The notes under the pieces are model-generated. The model saw only the letters and a program-made list of their open reading frames with translations, was not told the origin of the DNA and ran no database searches. The position numbers were made by a program, and so were the translations under genes. A stretch of DNA of 64,000 nt, taken from assembly GCA_900549105.1 (NCBI GenBank), contig URND01000001.1:23218-87217 (forward strand). Direction: 5' to 3'. This document shows positions 44,350 through 54,052 of this stretch, one piece after another. Each line of letters opens with the position of its first letter. The first letter of the stretch is position 1. This DNA comes from an uncultured Eubacteriales bacterium. Its GTDB lineage: Bacteria; Bacillota; Clostridia; Lachnospirales; Lachnospiraceae.

Positions 44350-45156
44350 TCACAGTGAAGCATGGGATTGCTCCACCACCTGTTTCACATCTACCGGTTC
44401 ATGGGCCGGCGCCTCATTCTCCGGGTGTTTTTCAAGATAAATTAAATATTCAATATTGCCCTCCGGCCCCTTGATGGGCGAATAATCCAGTCCGAGCACC
44501 TTAAAATGAAGTTCATCGGCAATATGAATCACTTTTTCAATCACTTCGATATGTACCGCCTTATCCCGGACAACCCCTTTTTTGCCAACCTTCTCCCGGC
44601 CGGCTTCAAACTGGGGTTTTATAAGGCAGACCATGTGCCCATACTCCGTCAAAAGGGCTCTGGCCGCAGGCAGCACAAGGGCCAGCGATATAAAGGAAAC
44701 ATCCACTGAAGCAAAGGCGACGGGCTCTCCGATATCCTCCGGGGTCACATAACGGATATTTGTCTTTTCCATGCTGACGACCCGTTCATCCTGGCGCAGC
44801 TTCCAGTCAAGCTGTCCACGCCCCACATCCACGGCAAAAACCTTTACCGCCCCGTTTTGGAGCATGCAATCGGTAAACCCGCCGGTGGATGAACCGATAT
44901 CCATGCAGACCTTATCCCGCACATCCACGCCGAAAACATCCACCGCCTTCTCCAGCTTATAGCCGCCCCGGCTCACATATTTCATTGTATGACCCTTAAT
45001 CTCGATGGCCGCCTTTTCTTCATCAAAGGTCGTCCCCGCCTTATCCTCCCGCTGGCCGTTGACAAATACATTGCCCGTCATAATAATGGCCTTGGCCTTT
45101 TCCCGGGAGTCCGCCAGACGGCGTTCCACTAAGAGCACATCCAGTCTTTTTTTCAT
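44350..45156 (-). CDS. tlyA: TlyA family rRNA methyltransferase/hemolysin
   Basis: 268 residues, overlapping dxs by 4 bases. N-terminal S4 RNA-binding domain (RLDVLLVERRLADSREKAKAII), then an FtsJ-type SAM-dependent fold with DIGSSTGGFTD. Relatives 2'-O-methylate 16S and 23S rRNA. C-terminal LIKPQFEAGREKVGKKGVVR is typical. Confidence 0.94.
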   Translation of the reverse strand: MKKRLDVLLVERRLADSREKAKAIIMTGNVFVNGQREDKAGTTFDEEKAAIEIKGHTMKYVSRGGYKLEKAVDVFGVDVRDKVCMDIGSSTGGFTDCMLQNGAVKVFAVDVGRGQLDWKLRQDERVVSMEKTNIRYVTPEDIGEPVAFASVDVSFISLALVLPAARALLTEYGHMVCLIKPQFEAGREKVGKKGVVRDKAVHIEVIEKVIHIADELHFKVLGLDYSPIKGPEGNIEYLIYLEKHPENEAPAHEPVDVKQVVEQSHASL

Positions 45157-47018
45157 AATAATACCTCAGATAAAATCTTTGCGGATATGGCCCAGGCATC
45201 CATGCCCATAGAAGTCTTCAGTTGGGCCACATTGCCATGCTCCACAAATACATCCGGGATACCCACATGTTTGACAAATACAGGCAGTCCCTTCGTCATA
45301 TAATAATCAGATACGGCTTCGCCAAAACCGCCCCGAAGTACATTTTCTTCCATAGTTACAATCATATTGTGCTTGTCCGCGAGAGCGTCCAGCATATCCG
45401 TATCCAGCGGCTTGATAAACCTGGCGTTGACAACCGTCGCAGGAAGCCCCGCTTCCGCCAGATAATCTTTAACCTGTATGGCCGTCTCCACCATACTGCC
45501 GACAGCGACAAGGGCTACCTGTTCGCCTTCATAGAGAATCTCGCTCTTTCCGCATACAATCGGCGCCCGATGTTCCCGTTCACCCTCATAGGCGTCGCCC
45601 CTTGGATAGCGAATCGCCAGCGGATGCCCAAAATTCAGCGAGAATTTCATCATATCGTATAATTCAAATTTATTTTTCGGCGCGCAGATGGTCATTCCCG
45701 GAATGGACGCAAAGAAAGACAAATCGAGAATTCCCTGATGGGTCTCCCCGTCCGCGCCGACAATCCCTGCCCGGTCGATACAAAAAGTGACCGGCAGATC
45801 CGGGATACAGACATCGTGAATAATCTGGTCATAAGCCCTCTGGAAAAAGGAGGAATAAATCGCCACATAGGGTTTCAATCCCCCGGCTGCCAAACCTCCG
45901 GCAAAGGTCACGGCATGCTCTTCCGCAATGCCCACATCAAAAAACCTTCCCGGAAAACGCTTGGCAAACTTTGTCAGCCCTGTTCCCGAAGGCATCGCTG
46001 CGCTGACGGCAACTACCCGTTCATCCTTCATTCCAATATACTGGATTGCTTTTGAAAAAGCTTCCGTATAGGTGATGTTCGGATTTTTGACGATTTCTCC
46101 GCTTTTCACATCGAATTTTCCAACGCCATGGAATTCGGAAGGATGATTTTCCGCCGGCTCATAGCCTTTGCCTTTCTGGGTAATCACATGGACAATCACC
46201 GCCTGTTTTTCCTTCTGGGCCGTCTTAATCGCCCGAATCAACTGGTTCATATTATGACCGTCCACAGGCCCCATATATTCAATGCCCAAATCTTCAAAAA
46301 ATCCTCCCGGAATAAGCCATTGCTTGAGAGAGTCCTTTGAGCGTTTCACACCTCTGGCCACCGAATCGCCGATTCCCGGAATCCGGCGCAGCGCCGTCTC
46401 CACATCCGACTTAAATTCCACATAATTTTCATTTGTCCGAATCCGGTTCAAATATTTGCTCATGCCGCCCACATTTTCTGAAATGGACATTTTATTATCA
46501 TTTAAAATAATAATTAAATTCGTATTCAGCCGGGCCGCATTATTGAGAGCCTCATAGGCCATGCCCCCGGTCAGGGAGCCGTCGCCGATGACCGCTGCCA
46601 CCGTATAATCCTCACCGGTTAATTCTCTGGCCCGGACATATCCAAGGGCCGCTGAAATCGATGTGGAACTATGGCCCGTATCAAAGGCGTCACACTGGCT
46701 TTCCCGATGCTTTGGGAAGCCGCTCATACCCCCGTAGGAACGAAGTCCTGCAAATTCATCCTTCCGCCCCGTCAGAATCTTATGGGTATAAGACTGATGG
46801 CCGACATCCCAGATAATCTTATCCTTTGGTAAATCGAGACAAAGATGGAGGGCCATCGTCAATTCAACCACTCCCAGATTTGAAGCCAGATGACCGCCGT
46901 TTTCGCTGACAGAATGAATAATTAAATCTCTCAATTCCTCCGCCAGCGCGCCATACTGGGACTCATCAATTTTCTTAATATCATTTGCCTGTTTAATTTG
47001 CTCTAATATTCCTGACAT
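45153..47018 (-). CDS. dxs: 1-deoxy-D-xylulose-5-phosphate synthase
   Basis: 621 residues. Thiamine-diphosphate enzyme: IWDVGHQSYTHKILTGR, SSTSISAALG, GDGSLTGGMAYEALNN with the metal-binding GDG...N motif, and LNDNKMSIS. C-terminal transketolase domains include GIAEEHAVTFAGGLA. First step of the MEP isoprenoid pathway, next to the prenyl synthase gene ispA. Confidence 0.97.
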   Translation of the reverse strand: MSGILEQIKQANDIKKIDESQYGALAEELRDLIIHSVSENGGHLASNLGVVELTMALHLCLDLPKDKIIWDVGHQSYTHKILTGRKDEFAGLRSYGGMSGFPKHRESQCDAFDTGHSSTSISAALGYVRARELTGEDYTVAAVIGDGSLTGGMAYEALNNAARLNTNLIIILNDNKMSISENVGGMSKYLNRIRTNENYVEFKSDVETALRRIPGIGDSVARGVKRSKDSLKQWLIPGGFFEDLGIEYMGPVDGHNMNQLIRAIKTAQKEKQAVIVHVITQKGKGYEPAENHPSEFHGVGKFDVKSGEIVKNPNITYTEAFSKAIQYIGMKDERVVAVSAAMPSGTGLTKFAKRFPGRFFDVGIAEEHAVTFAGGLAAGGLKPYVAIYSSFFQRAYDQIIHDVCIPDLPVTFCIDRAGIVGADGETHQGILDLSFFASIPGMTICAPKNKFELYDMMKFSLNFGHPLAIRYPRGDAYEGEREHRAPIVCGKSEILYEGEQVALVAVGSMVETAIQVKDYLAEAGLPATVVNARFIKPLDTDMLDALADKHNMIVTMEENVLRGGFGEAVSDYYMTKGLPVFVKHVGIPDVFVEHGNVAQLKTSMGMDAWAISAKILSEVLL

Positions 47019-47035
47019 GATTTGTATTCACCCGC

Positions 47036-47947
47036 TTACTTTTCTCTGTGTACAAGCTGGCATATCAATTCCACCAGAAATGGATTCTCCATGCCCTTTT
47101 CTTCCGACATCTCTTCAAGTAAACCTATGGCCTCATTCGAAAACCGCTCCGCTTCAGCCATCGCACCGTCAATGCCAAACAGTGTCACATAGGTCGTTTT
47201 ATGATTTTTCTCATCACTGTGGGTCTGCTTTCCCAAAACTTCCAGTGTACTCGTTACATCCAATATATCATCCTGAATCTGGAAGCTGATACCAATATTT
47301 TTCGCCATCTGCTCCACTTTATTCAGAGAAACTTCATCGGCCCCGGCCAATACCGCGCCAATCATCATCGAACATTCAATCAATGCGCTTGTCTTCATCT
47401 CATGGATAAAATCCAGCACCGGTTTATCCAAAGGCCGGCCCTCCAGCTCCACATCGACAACCTGGCCGCCAATCATTCCATAAATTCCCGGCTTGGCAGA
47501 TAAAATCTGCATTGCTCTGGCAACGCCCCGGAATTCCTCCGTATTTTCCGCCAGATCAAAGGCCTTTGACGCCGTCTCAAAGGCATAGTTTAAAAGAGCA
47601 TCCCCGGCCAGAATCGCCATGGCTTCGCCAAAAACGACATGGGATGTCTTTCTTCCCCTTCGATACTCATCATTATCCAGCGCCGGCAGATCATCATGAA
47701 TGAGCGAATAGGTATGTATCATTTCAACGGCTGCCATAAAAGGATGAATCACTGCCTCATGACTGCCCCCAAATAATCGATAGGTCTCCTGAATCAACAT
47801 TGGACGCAGCCGTTTGCCTCCAGCCATCAGGCTGTAATTCATCGCCTGAAATATTGTTTTCTGATAGCCTTCCTCCTTCGGCGTGCAGGCTGTCAATATA
47901 TTTTCTATTGCTTCTGTTCTTTTTCCCAATTCCCGTTTAAAATCCAT
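47036..47947 (-). CDS. ispA: Polyprenyl (farnesyl-type) diphosphate synthase
   Basis: 303 residues from the ATG at 47947 (gaggaaa upstream); a frame from 47992 overlaps xseB but lacks a site. First Asp-rich motif DDLPALDND and second FQIQDDILD are both complete, with GGKRLRP near 45. Chain length from sequence is probably farnesyl. In the same order as in other Clostridia. Confidence 0.93.
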   Translation of the reverse strand: MDFKRELGKRTEAIENILTACTPKEEGYQKTIFQAMNYSLMAGGKRLRPMLIQETYRLFGGSHEAVIHPFMAAVEMIHTYSLIHDDLPALDNDEYRRGRKTSHVVFGEAMAILAGDALLNYAFETASKAFDLAENTEEFRGVARAMQILSAKPGIYGMIGGQVVDVELEGRPLDKPVLDFIHEMKTSALIECSMMIGAVLAGADEVSLNKVEQMAKNIGISFQIQDDILDVTSTLEVLGKQTHSDEKNHKTTYVTLFGIDGAMAEAERFSNEAIGLLEEMSEEKGMENPFLVELICQLVHREK

Positions 47948-47978
47948 GATTGTTTCCTCACCACTGACTTTCATCCGT

Positions 47979-48170
47979 TTATTCTTCATCACTGACTTCG
48001 ATTAACTTCTTTTCCACTTTATCCAGGGAATCATTGCAATATTTAATCAATTTCATCCCCGCCGTATATAATTTAAAGGATTCCTCCAGACTGGTCTCTT
48101 TATTCTCCATTTGCTGAATCAAATCTTCCAGTTCGGCAAATGCCGTCTCCAATGTCTTACTTTTTGCCAT
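47979..48170 (-). CDS. xseB: Exodeoxyribonuclease VII small subunit
   Basis: 63 residues from the ATG at 48170 (aaggtggg upstream). FAELEDLIQQMENKETSLEES and YTAGMKLIKYC are the family signature. Binds XseA; overlaps its gene by 14 bases. Confidence 0.93.
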   Translation of the reverse strand: MAKSKTLETAFAELEDLIQQMENKETSLEESFKLYTAGMKLIKYCNDSLDKVEKKLIEVSDEE

Positions 48171-49368
48171 AATTCCCACCTTCTTTTCCGGCCACAACCG
48201 CTTCCAATTGTCCATCCGTCAGCCGCACACGAATCTTTTCCCCGATTTCGGCCTGAGCCACCGAATGGATTCCCCGGCCGTTATCTTTACTGACAACCGC
48301 ATAACCCCGCTCCAACTGTTTTAAAGGGGAAAGCCCCGACAGCCTCTCACTGTAAATTGCCAGGCGGTGACGGTTGTCCACCAGTTCTTCCTGCATCCGC
48401 TGCTCCAGCCGTTCTTCTATATACATCAGCCGCTGACGGTAATCATTGATTTTTGATGAGGGACTGACATATTTTAACTGCCGTTCATACTGGCCTGTTC
48501 TATTTCGATACCAGTCCAGCCGTTCCTCCATCTTCGCATATAAACGCCGCCGCCCCTCTTCCAGCCGGCGCAGGATGCCCGACCATTCCGGGACAGCCAG
48601 TTCTGCCGCCGCCGAAGGTGTCGGCGCTCTCAAATCCGCCACAAAATCTGAAATCGTCACATCGGTTTCATGTCCCACGGCGGAAATCACCGGCGTTTTA
48701 CACTGATAAATGGCATCGGCCACTATCCGCTCATTAAAAGCCCACAAATCCTCTATGGAGCCGCCGCCGCGGCCGACGATCATCACATCCACGCCATACC
48801 TGTCCAGATATTTGATTCCCCGAACAATACTCGGCGCCGCCTGTTCTCCCTGAACAAGGGCCGGATATAAAATCAACTGGACATAAGGATTCCGCCGGGC
48901 TGAAATATGAATCATATCCTGAATCGCCGCGCCTGTCCGGGCGGTAACGATGCCTATCTGCTTCGGATATGCCGGAATCGCCTTTTTATGGGACTGGGCA
49001 AAATAGCCTTTCTGCTCCAGCTCTTTTTTTAAAGCCTCAAACTGCTGATAAAGAAGGCCCCGGCCTTCCATCACAATCTCCCGGGCATAGAGCTGATATC
49101 GTCCATCCCGCTCATAAACACTGATATTTCCGAGGACAATCACCTGCTGGCCCTCGCTGAGACGGAATTTCAATCCGCCCCTTGACCCGGCAAACATAAC
49201 GCAGGGAATCGCCCCTTCTCTGTCCTTCAATGTAAAATAAATATGACCGGAAGTATGATATTTACAATTTGATACTTCCCCCCGGACATAAATCCGGTTT
49301 AAAAAGTAATCCTCTGAAATAAGGCTTTTGATATATCGATTGACCTGAGATACGGAATATACGCTCAT
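48157..49368 (-). CDS. xseA: Exodeoxyribonuclease VII large subunit
   Basis: 403 residues. N-terminal OB-fold (VNRYIKSLISEDYFLNRIYV... GHIYFTLKD), catalytic region with VITGR-like VGRGGGSIEDLWAFNE and PVISAVGHETDVTISD. Single-strand exonuclease with XseB. Start overlaps nusB by 4 bases. Confidence 0.96.
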   Translation of the reverse strand: MSVYSVSQVNRYIKSLISEDYFLNRIYVRGEVSNCKYHTSGHIYFTLKDREGAIPCVMFAGSRGGLKFRLSEGQQVIVLGNISVYERDGRYQLYAREIVMEGRGLLYQQFEALKKELEQKGYFAQSHKKAIPAYPKQIGIVTARTGAAIQDMIHISARRNPYVQLILYPALVQGEQAAPSIVRGIKYLDRYGVDVMIVGRGGGSIEDLWAFNERIVADAIYQCKTPVISAVGHETDVTISDFVADLRAPTPSAAAELAVPEWSGILRRLEEGRRRLYAKMEERLDWYRNRTGQYERQLKYVSPSSKINDYRQRLMYIEERLEQRMQEELVDNRHRLAIYSERLSGLSPLKQLERGYAVVSKDNGRGIHSVAQAEIGEKIRVRLTDGQLEAVVAGKEGGNYGKK

Positions 49369-49760
49369 GCCAGTTTCGCCAGCACTGCATTCACAAAGGA
49401 CGGCGACTGGTCCGTGCCGTAACGTTTCGCCAGTTCCACGGCTTCATTGATTGCAACCCCCACAGGCACTTCTTCATCGAAAATCATCTCATAAGACGCC
49501 AGGCGGATGATGGTCAAATCCACCTTTGTCATCCTTTCCGTTTTCCATTTGTCAGCCACCGAGTTAATCCGGCTGTCCAAATCCGCCTTTTTTTCAATGA
49601 TGGCATTTACCTTGCCCTGGATATATGCTCTGTCCTCATCGGATATTTCTCCGAGATAGGCCAGATAAAAATCTTCCTGTTCTGTCATCTCCGCCTCTGA
49701 ATGAAATTCTGTGCGGAATAAAAGACGAAATATATGTTCTCTCAACTCTCGTCTGCCCAT
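49365..49760 (-). CDS. nusB: Transcription antitermination factor NusB
   Basis: 131 residues, ATG after aggagga. GRRELREHIFRLLFRTEF at the start and EVPVGVAINEAVELAKRYG followed by FVNAVLAKLA at the end are NusB hallmarks. Works in rRNA antitermination. Confidence 0.95.
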   Translation of the reverse strand: MGRRELREHIFRLLFRTEFHSEAEMTEQEDFYLAYLGEISDEDRAYIQGKVNAIIEKKADLDSRINSVADKWKTERMTKVDLTIIRLASYEMIFDEEVPVGVAINEAVELAKRYGTDQSPSFVNAVLAKLA

Positions 49761-49794
49761 AGTTTCCTCCTAAAATAAGCCTTTATCACTGTAA

Positions 49795-49827
49795 AAGTGA
49801 CGCAGGGTACAAAACCCTACGTCACTT
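49795..49827 (-). terminator. Hairpin between the Asp23-family gene and nusB
   Basis: Stem aagtgacg-agggt/accct-cgtcactt with one mismatch and a 5-base loop, followed on the minus strand by only four T. May be a weak terminator or a processing site that lowers expression of nusB and downstream genes. Confidence 0.55.
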
Positions 49828-49891
49828 ATGTTGCCATACATGCGGGAAAAGATTTCAAACCTCTCCTTAAACTCGCTTCAGGATATAAAAA

Positions 49892-50278
49892 TTATTCATC
49901 CTCCAGATTCACGCCGGCCACCCGGATATTCACATCCTCAACACTGAGGCCGGTCATCGTTTCAATGGCATTTTTCACTTTATCCTGAACAGCTCCGGTG
50001 ACCTCCGGAATGTTATATCCATATTCCAGATTAATAGCCAGGTCAACGCTGACTTTGCTGTCAGACACTTCAATCTTCACGCCTTTGGAAAGATTCTTCA
50101 TTCCAAGCTTTGCCACCAGTTCATTGGTAATGTTGCCATACATGGAAGCAACACCCTTGACTTCCGTTGCTGCCAGTCCGGCGATGATTGCAACCACTTC
50201 ATCCGCAATCTGCACCTCACCGATTACACGGTCATCCTGTATTGAATAATTCATTGTATTTTCCTGTTCTTTAGCCAT
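49892..50278 (-). CDS. Asp23/Gls24 family envelope stress protein
   Basis: 128 residues. Core IADEVVAIIAGLAATEVKGVASM and VSVDLAINLEYGYNIPEV are the DUF322/Asp23 signature. Members form membrane-associated polymers in envelope stress; the ending GLSVEDVNIRVAGV is standard. Preceded by its own promoter. Confidence 0.9.
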   Translation of the reverse strand: MAKEQENTMNYSIQDDRVIGEVQIADEVVAIIAGLAATEVKGVASMYGNITNELVAKLGMKNLSKGVKIEVSDSKVSVDLAINLEYGYNIPEVTGAVQDKVKNAIETMTGLSVEDVNIRVAGVNLEDE

Positions 50279-50317
50279 CGGTCTCTACCTCCATTTGCTC
50301 AACGCTTCTTATCTTGT

Positions 50318-50345
50318 ATTATAACAAAATTATATGCTTTTGCAA
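50318..50345 (-). promoter_or_regulatory. Promoter before the Asp23-family gene
   Basis: Minus-strand TTGCAA (50345-50340), 16-base spacer, TATAAT (50323-50318), in the gap after spoIIIAH. Confidence 0.6.
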
Positions 50346-50354
50346 AGAAATTTA

Positions 50355-51008
50355 TCAATTTAATGTTGTAATGACTATATTTTCTGTGCCAACATCGGTT
50401 TTTCTCGCAATAATATCTTCAATTTGCGCCCGTTCACTCTCCGTCAGACTTTCCCGGCAGACAACCACATCGCAGGAATCCTTTGTCAGGCTCACCACCG
50501 AATTTTCAAATCCTTTGGCTGTCAGAAGATTTTCAGCAGCCACTTCCATCTCCGAACGGTTTGTCATATCCATCAAATCCTCCATGGCGGACTGCTTTAA
50601 ATCCTCGGTCACATTTTGATTATTAATCACTTCAATCAGAGCTTCTTTATTTTTTGAGCGCATCTGTTCCCGGTTCAGTTTTGCCTGAGCGCTGAAATTC
50701 TGTGCCGCCGCCGTACTTGTCAACACTGCCTCGCCTACATCTTCGGGACTTTCCGCTTCACTGTTCTCCAAATCTTCCATATCCTCCTCATCGGCAACTT
50801 CGATTTCCTGGATATTGTTCTCTGTCAGGTCGAGCAGGACCTCGTCCTCCGCCGTCTCTCCGCTTTCGCCCACCGCCGCATTGGATAACACGGAGGACTC
50901 TTTCGCCTCCATGGCGCCGGATTTAAAATTCAAATATCCGGCAACAACAATCATCACCGCCAGGGCCGCAATAATTACCTGATTTTTTCGGACACTTCTC
51001 TTCTTCAA
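50355..51008 (-). CDS. spoIIIAH: Stage III sporulation protein AH
   Basis: 217 residues from a TTG at 51008 (ggaggg upstream). One N-terminal membrane segment (about 8-27), an acidic linker, and the C-terminal ring-building domain with VSLTKDSCDVVVCRE and DIIARKTDVG. Mother-cell partner of forespore SpoIIQ in the feeding channel. Last gene of the spoIIIA operon. Confidence 0.93.
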   Translation of the reverse strand: MKKRSVRKNQVIIAALAVMIVVAGYLNFKSGAMEAKESSVLSNAAVGESGETAEDEVLLDLTENNIQEIEVADEEDMEDLENSEAESPEDVGEAVLTSTAAAQNFSAQAKLNREQMRSKNKEALIEVINNQNVTEDLKQSAMEDLMDMTNRSEMEVAAENLLTAKGFENSVVSLTKDSCDVVVCRESLTESERAQIEDIIARKTDVGTENIVITTLN

Positions 51009-51020
51009 ACAGGACCCTCC

Positions 51021-51638
51021 TTATTCACCTTTCATTTTTACTACTTTAATTTTATGTATGGGAATATTAAATAGAACCTGAACTGCCTGAGTAATTTCGT
51101 TGGCGACCTGCTCATTACCGCCGCCCTCGGCCGCCACAACAACACCCTCTATCTCCGGTTCCAGTTCTTTAACGACCCATGGTACGTCATTGCCGCTGCC
51201 ATCCTTTGTATAGAGAGAACTTTCGCTTTTGCCCGCCTCGCTGCTCTGCCGCGTGCCTCCCTGGGAATCGGTCTCGCTGACTGTATTTGTATTCGTTGTT
51301 AAATCCTTCTCCACCACATATTCTTTCGATGCTTTCGCCCGAATCATCACCTGTATTTTCCCCACCCCGTCCATCTGCTCCAAAATATCTTTCAGCCGTT
51401 CCTCCTGATTCTCCACATAAAGGTTCAGCGCCGCCTGGGCAGAATCGGCCGAAACATTCCCCCTGTCCCAAGTCTCAGAAGCCATACCGCCTCCGGAGGC
51501 TTTCCGGCCGCCGCCTGCCGGACTGCCGGAAGCGGGCCAGACGACAACAAGGCATAAAATCCCGGCCAATATGATAATAAAAGCGCTTTCTTTATTCCAT
51601 TTAAAATTAAAATTTTTAAAATCCAGAAATTTTTTCAT
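51021..51638 (-). CDS. spoIIIAG: Stage III sporulation protein AG
   Basis: 205 residues from the ATG at 51638 (ggag upstream, 4-base overlap with spoIIIAF). Membrane segment near 17-36, a Gly/Ser-rich linker, then the ring domain LEQMDGVGKIQVMIRA and GVVVAAEGG. Forms the large ring in the mother-cell membrane. Confidence 0.93.
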   Translation of the reverse strand: MKKFLDFKNFNFKWNKESAFIIILAGILCLVVVWPASGSPAGGGRKASGGGMASETWDRGNVSADSAQAALNLYVENQEERLKDILEQMDGVGKIQVMIRAKASKEYVVEKDLTTNTNTVSETDSQGGTRQSSEAGKSESSLYTKDGSGNDVPWVVKELEPEIEGVVVAAEGGGNEQVANEITQAVQVLFNIPIHKIKVVKMKGE

Positions 51639-52285
51639 GATAATATCTCCAATTCCAACTGTTCTTCTTCGATTCCAAATTGAAGCGATATATCCTTTTT
51701 CCACTGCTCTATTTTTTCTTCCGGCAGGGATGATTTTTGAATTTCGGAATTATTCGGAGTTGTCCCGCCTTTTCCTTTGCCCACCTGAATTTCTCCGATA
51801 CTTATTTTCCTCTCCTGCTCAATTTCCTTTGGCGAGCCGCTCTCCTCCATATTTCTGTCCTTCGGCACGATGCCCACCCGCATCTCATAAATCTGCCCGT
51901 AATTTTCACTCTCCACATCGCTGTCCATATCCAAATCACAATATTTCATCACCATGGCGTTCGCCTCAAAATACAGCCGGACCTCCTCCTGAATCATCTG
52001 CCTGTATCCATCGGCAAACTGGCCCTCCTTCCCCACAATGCTCTCCCCGGCCCGGGCATCCGCCGCTGAAATGCGGAAGCTTTCCCGGATAAAATTCTGA
52101 TAAAGCTTTTCATCCATCCCTGTCAGCTTTGTCAGCGGAAGCAAAATGACGAGAATCAACAGAAGCCCCATGGTGAGATGGATATATTTTCTGTATTTTT
52201 CCTCGGGAATCAACTGTCCCGCCATCGTCATAAGCAAAAGAAAAACAACCACATTCTGAATCCATTCCCGGAATATATCCATCAT
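51635..52285 (-). CDS. spoIIIAF: Stage III sporulation protein AF
   Basis: 216 residues. Two N-terminal membrane helices (about 10-50), with LLLILVILLPLTKL, and a C-terminal soluble domain ending ISLQFGIEEEQLELE. Part of the SpoIIIA-SpoIIQ channel. Overlaps spoIIIAG. Confidence 0.9.
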   Translation of the reverse strand: MMDIFREWIQNVVVFLLLMTMAGQLIPEEKYRKYIHLTMGLLLILVILLPLTKLTGMDEKLYQNFIRESFRISAADARAGESIVGKEGQFADGYRQMIQEEVRLYFEANAMVMKYCDLDMDSDVESENYGQIYEMRVGIVPKDRNMEESGSPKEIEQERKISIGEIQVGKGKGGTTPNNSEIQKSSLPEEKIEQWKKDISLQFGIEEEQLELEILS

Positions 52286-52303
52286 TTTTCCGGCTGCCTC
52301 CCC

Positions 52304-53452
52304 TCATCCGCCGAAGACAGCGCCGGACGCTGCCGTCATCATCGCCATAGACAGGAAAAACAGTATAAATACCATTCCCTGTACTTTTAAGAGCAGCAAA
52401 ACACCCTCAGACACACAGTGGAGACAGGTGAGCATCCGCTTGTCCGCCACGGGCTGAACAATAGCCTGGGCCGCCTGATACATGAGCACGATCACCGCAA
52501 GCTTTGCCGCCGGTATCAAAAACAAAAAGGCAAGTACAATCAGGCCGGCAGCGCCAATTCCGTTTTTAATGAGAACCGCCGAACCGATAACCGTCTGCAT
52601 GGCCGTTCCCATGGCATCCCCAACCCCCGGCACCGCCGATGTGACCCGCATGGCCCACCCGTTTTTCAGTGAGTCAAAGGCCGGCATCACCAGGCTTTGT
52701 ATAAAATTCAAACCGAGAATGACGCCGAGAACTGTTTTTATGGACCATCCGGCCACTGTTTTTATCAAATCGGCACATTTGGAGAGAGAATCCTCCTTTG
52801 AGAGCTGATTCACCAGTGAAATCAGCACATACATATGAATAAGACTTAAAACAAATCTGGAAATCACCCACTGAATGACTGTGATTCCCGTAACCATGGC
52901 CTGCTGATACCATATTCCGCTCTGAATATTCCCTGTGAAGGTGACAGATAAACAGAAAACCGGGACAAGGGCGGACATAAAGCGCAGCATATTTTCCATC
53001 AGGCCGGAAGCCATACGGGCCGCCGTCATAAAGGATGTGAGCAGCAGTGAAAATAAAACCATATATGTCAGATAAAATCCTGTTTCCGCCACAAAGGTTT
53101 TTGAGAAAGCCATGGAAAAATTGGTAAATACGGCGCTGATAAATACGATGCCGACCATCTGAACAAGCAGGCTCCGATTGCCCCGGAGTTCATAAAAAAG
53201 CTGGTCCAGCAAATATTCCTTAAAGCTTTCAAACACCCCCTGAATATCGCCGCTTGTGAGCCGGCCCACCAGTTCAGAAAATGAAATCTGAACCGTTTCG
53301 GGGAGCATTTCTTCCATAGCCTCCTGAATCTCGCCATAATCCAGCATATCCTCCCCGCCCTCTGCCATCGCCGGAATACATAAGGCTGTCCATAGCATAA
53401 AAGCCAGAGATATCCACCGGCGGAAATATTTTCCTTTCCCTGCCCTCATCAT
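52304..53452 (-). CDS. spoIIIAE: Stage III sporulation protein AE
   Basis: 382 residues from the ATG at 53452, which overlaps the stop of spoIIIAD. Hydrophobic start that may be a signal peptide (about 11-30), then at least six membrane segments, with SAVPGVGDAMGTAMQTVIGSA conserved in the family. Integral part of the SpoIIIA export apparatus. Confidence 0.92.
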   Translation of the reverse strand: MMRAGKGKYFRRWISLAFMLWTALCIPAMAEGGEDMLDYGEIQEAMEEMLPETVQISFSELVGRLTSGDIQGVFESFKEYLLDQLFYELRGNRSLLVQMVGIVFISAVFTNFSMAFSKTFVAETGFYLTYMVLFSLLLTSFMTAARMASGLMENMLRFMSALVPVFCLSVTFTGNIQSGIWYQQAMVTGITVIQWVISRFVLSLIHMYVLISLVNQLSKEDSLSKCADLIKTVAGWSIKTVLGVILGLNFIQSLVMPAFDSLKNGWAMRVTSAVPGVGDAMGTAMQTVIGSAVLIKNGIGAAGLIVLAFLFLIPAAKLAVIVLMYQAAQAIVQPVADKRMLTCLHCVSEGVLLLLKVQGMVFILFFLSMAMMTAASGAVFGG

Positions 53453-53832
53453 TCCCCCATAAATTCCTGGATTGTGGTGAGCAGCGTTGTCAGAATCGGA
53501 AGGCTCATCACAAGAATACTTAATTTGCCGAACATTTCTATCTGGGAAGCAATCCCGCCATACCCGGCATCCTTGCACAGATTTGCTGAAAATTCGCTGA
53601 CATAGGCAATCCCGATAACTTTTAGAATAATTCCGATGTAGGCGCTGTTTACCGACAGATACTCCCGGATTTTGTCAATTCCCGAGAAAATGACTTCCAG
53701 TTTTGACACTGAAAATCCAAACAGAACAATACAGGCCGCAATGCCTGTGAGCAGCGCATATTCGGGCTGGACGCTCTTTAATTTCAGAGCCAGAAATACC
53801 GCCATCAATCCAATACAGGCAATCTTAATCAA
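53449..53832 (-). CDS. spoIIIAD: Stage III sporulation protein AD
   Basis: 127 residues, about four hydrophobic segments. KVIGIAYVSEFSANLCKDAGY is the family signature. Similar to SpoIIIAC and thought to form the channel base. Confidence 0.93.
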   Translation of the reverse strand: MIKIACIGLMAVFLALKLKSVQPEYALLTGIAACIVLFGFSVSKLEVIFSGIDKIREYLSVNSAYIGIILKVIGIAYVSEFSANLCKDAGYGGIASQIEMFGKLSILVMSLPILTTLLTTIQEFMGE

Positions 53833-53844
53833 CCAAATCCCCCC

Positions 53845-54039
53845 TCACAGTGAAAACATCTGCTCTACTGTCTGGAAAAGCTCATAAATATAGGGAACAA
53901 TCCAAAGCAGCACAAGAATCAGTCCTGCCAGGCTGACTAAAAACGCCTGTTCATCCCGCCCCGTATGTTTCAGCACCTGGGTTAAAATGGATATCAGGAT
54001 GCCTACGGCCGCAATTTTATAAATAAGCTGTATGGACAT
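53845..54039 (-). CDS. spoIIIAC: Stage III sporulation protein AC
   Basis: 64 residues from the ATG at 54039 (gagaggggg upstream). Two hydrophobic helices with ILISILTQVLKHTGRDEQAF, the family mark. Confidence 0.93.
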   Translation of the reverse strand: MSIQLIYKIAAVGILISILTQVLKHTGRDEQAFLVSLAGLILVLLWIVPYIYELFQTVEQMFSL

Positions 54040-54052
54040 AGACGCCCCCTCT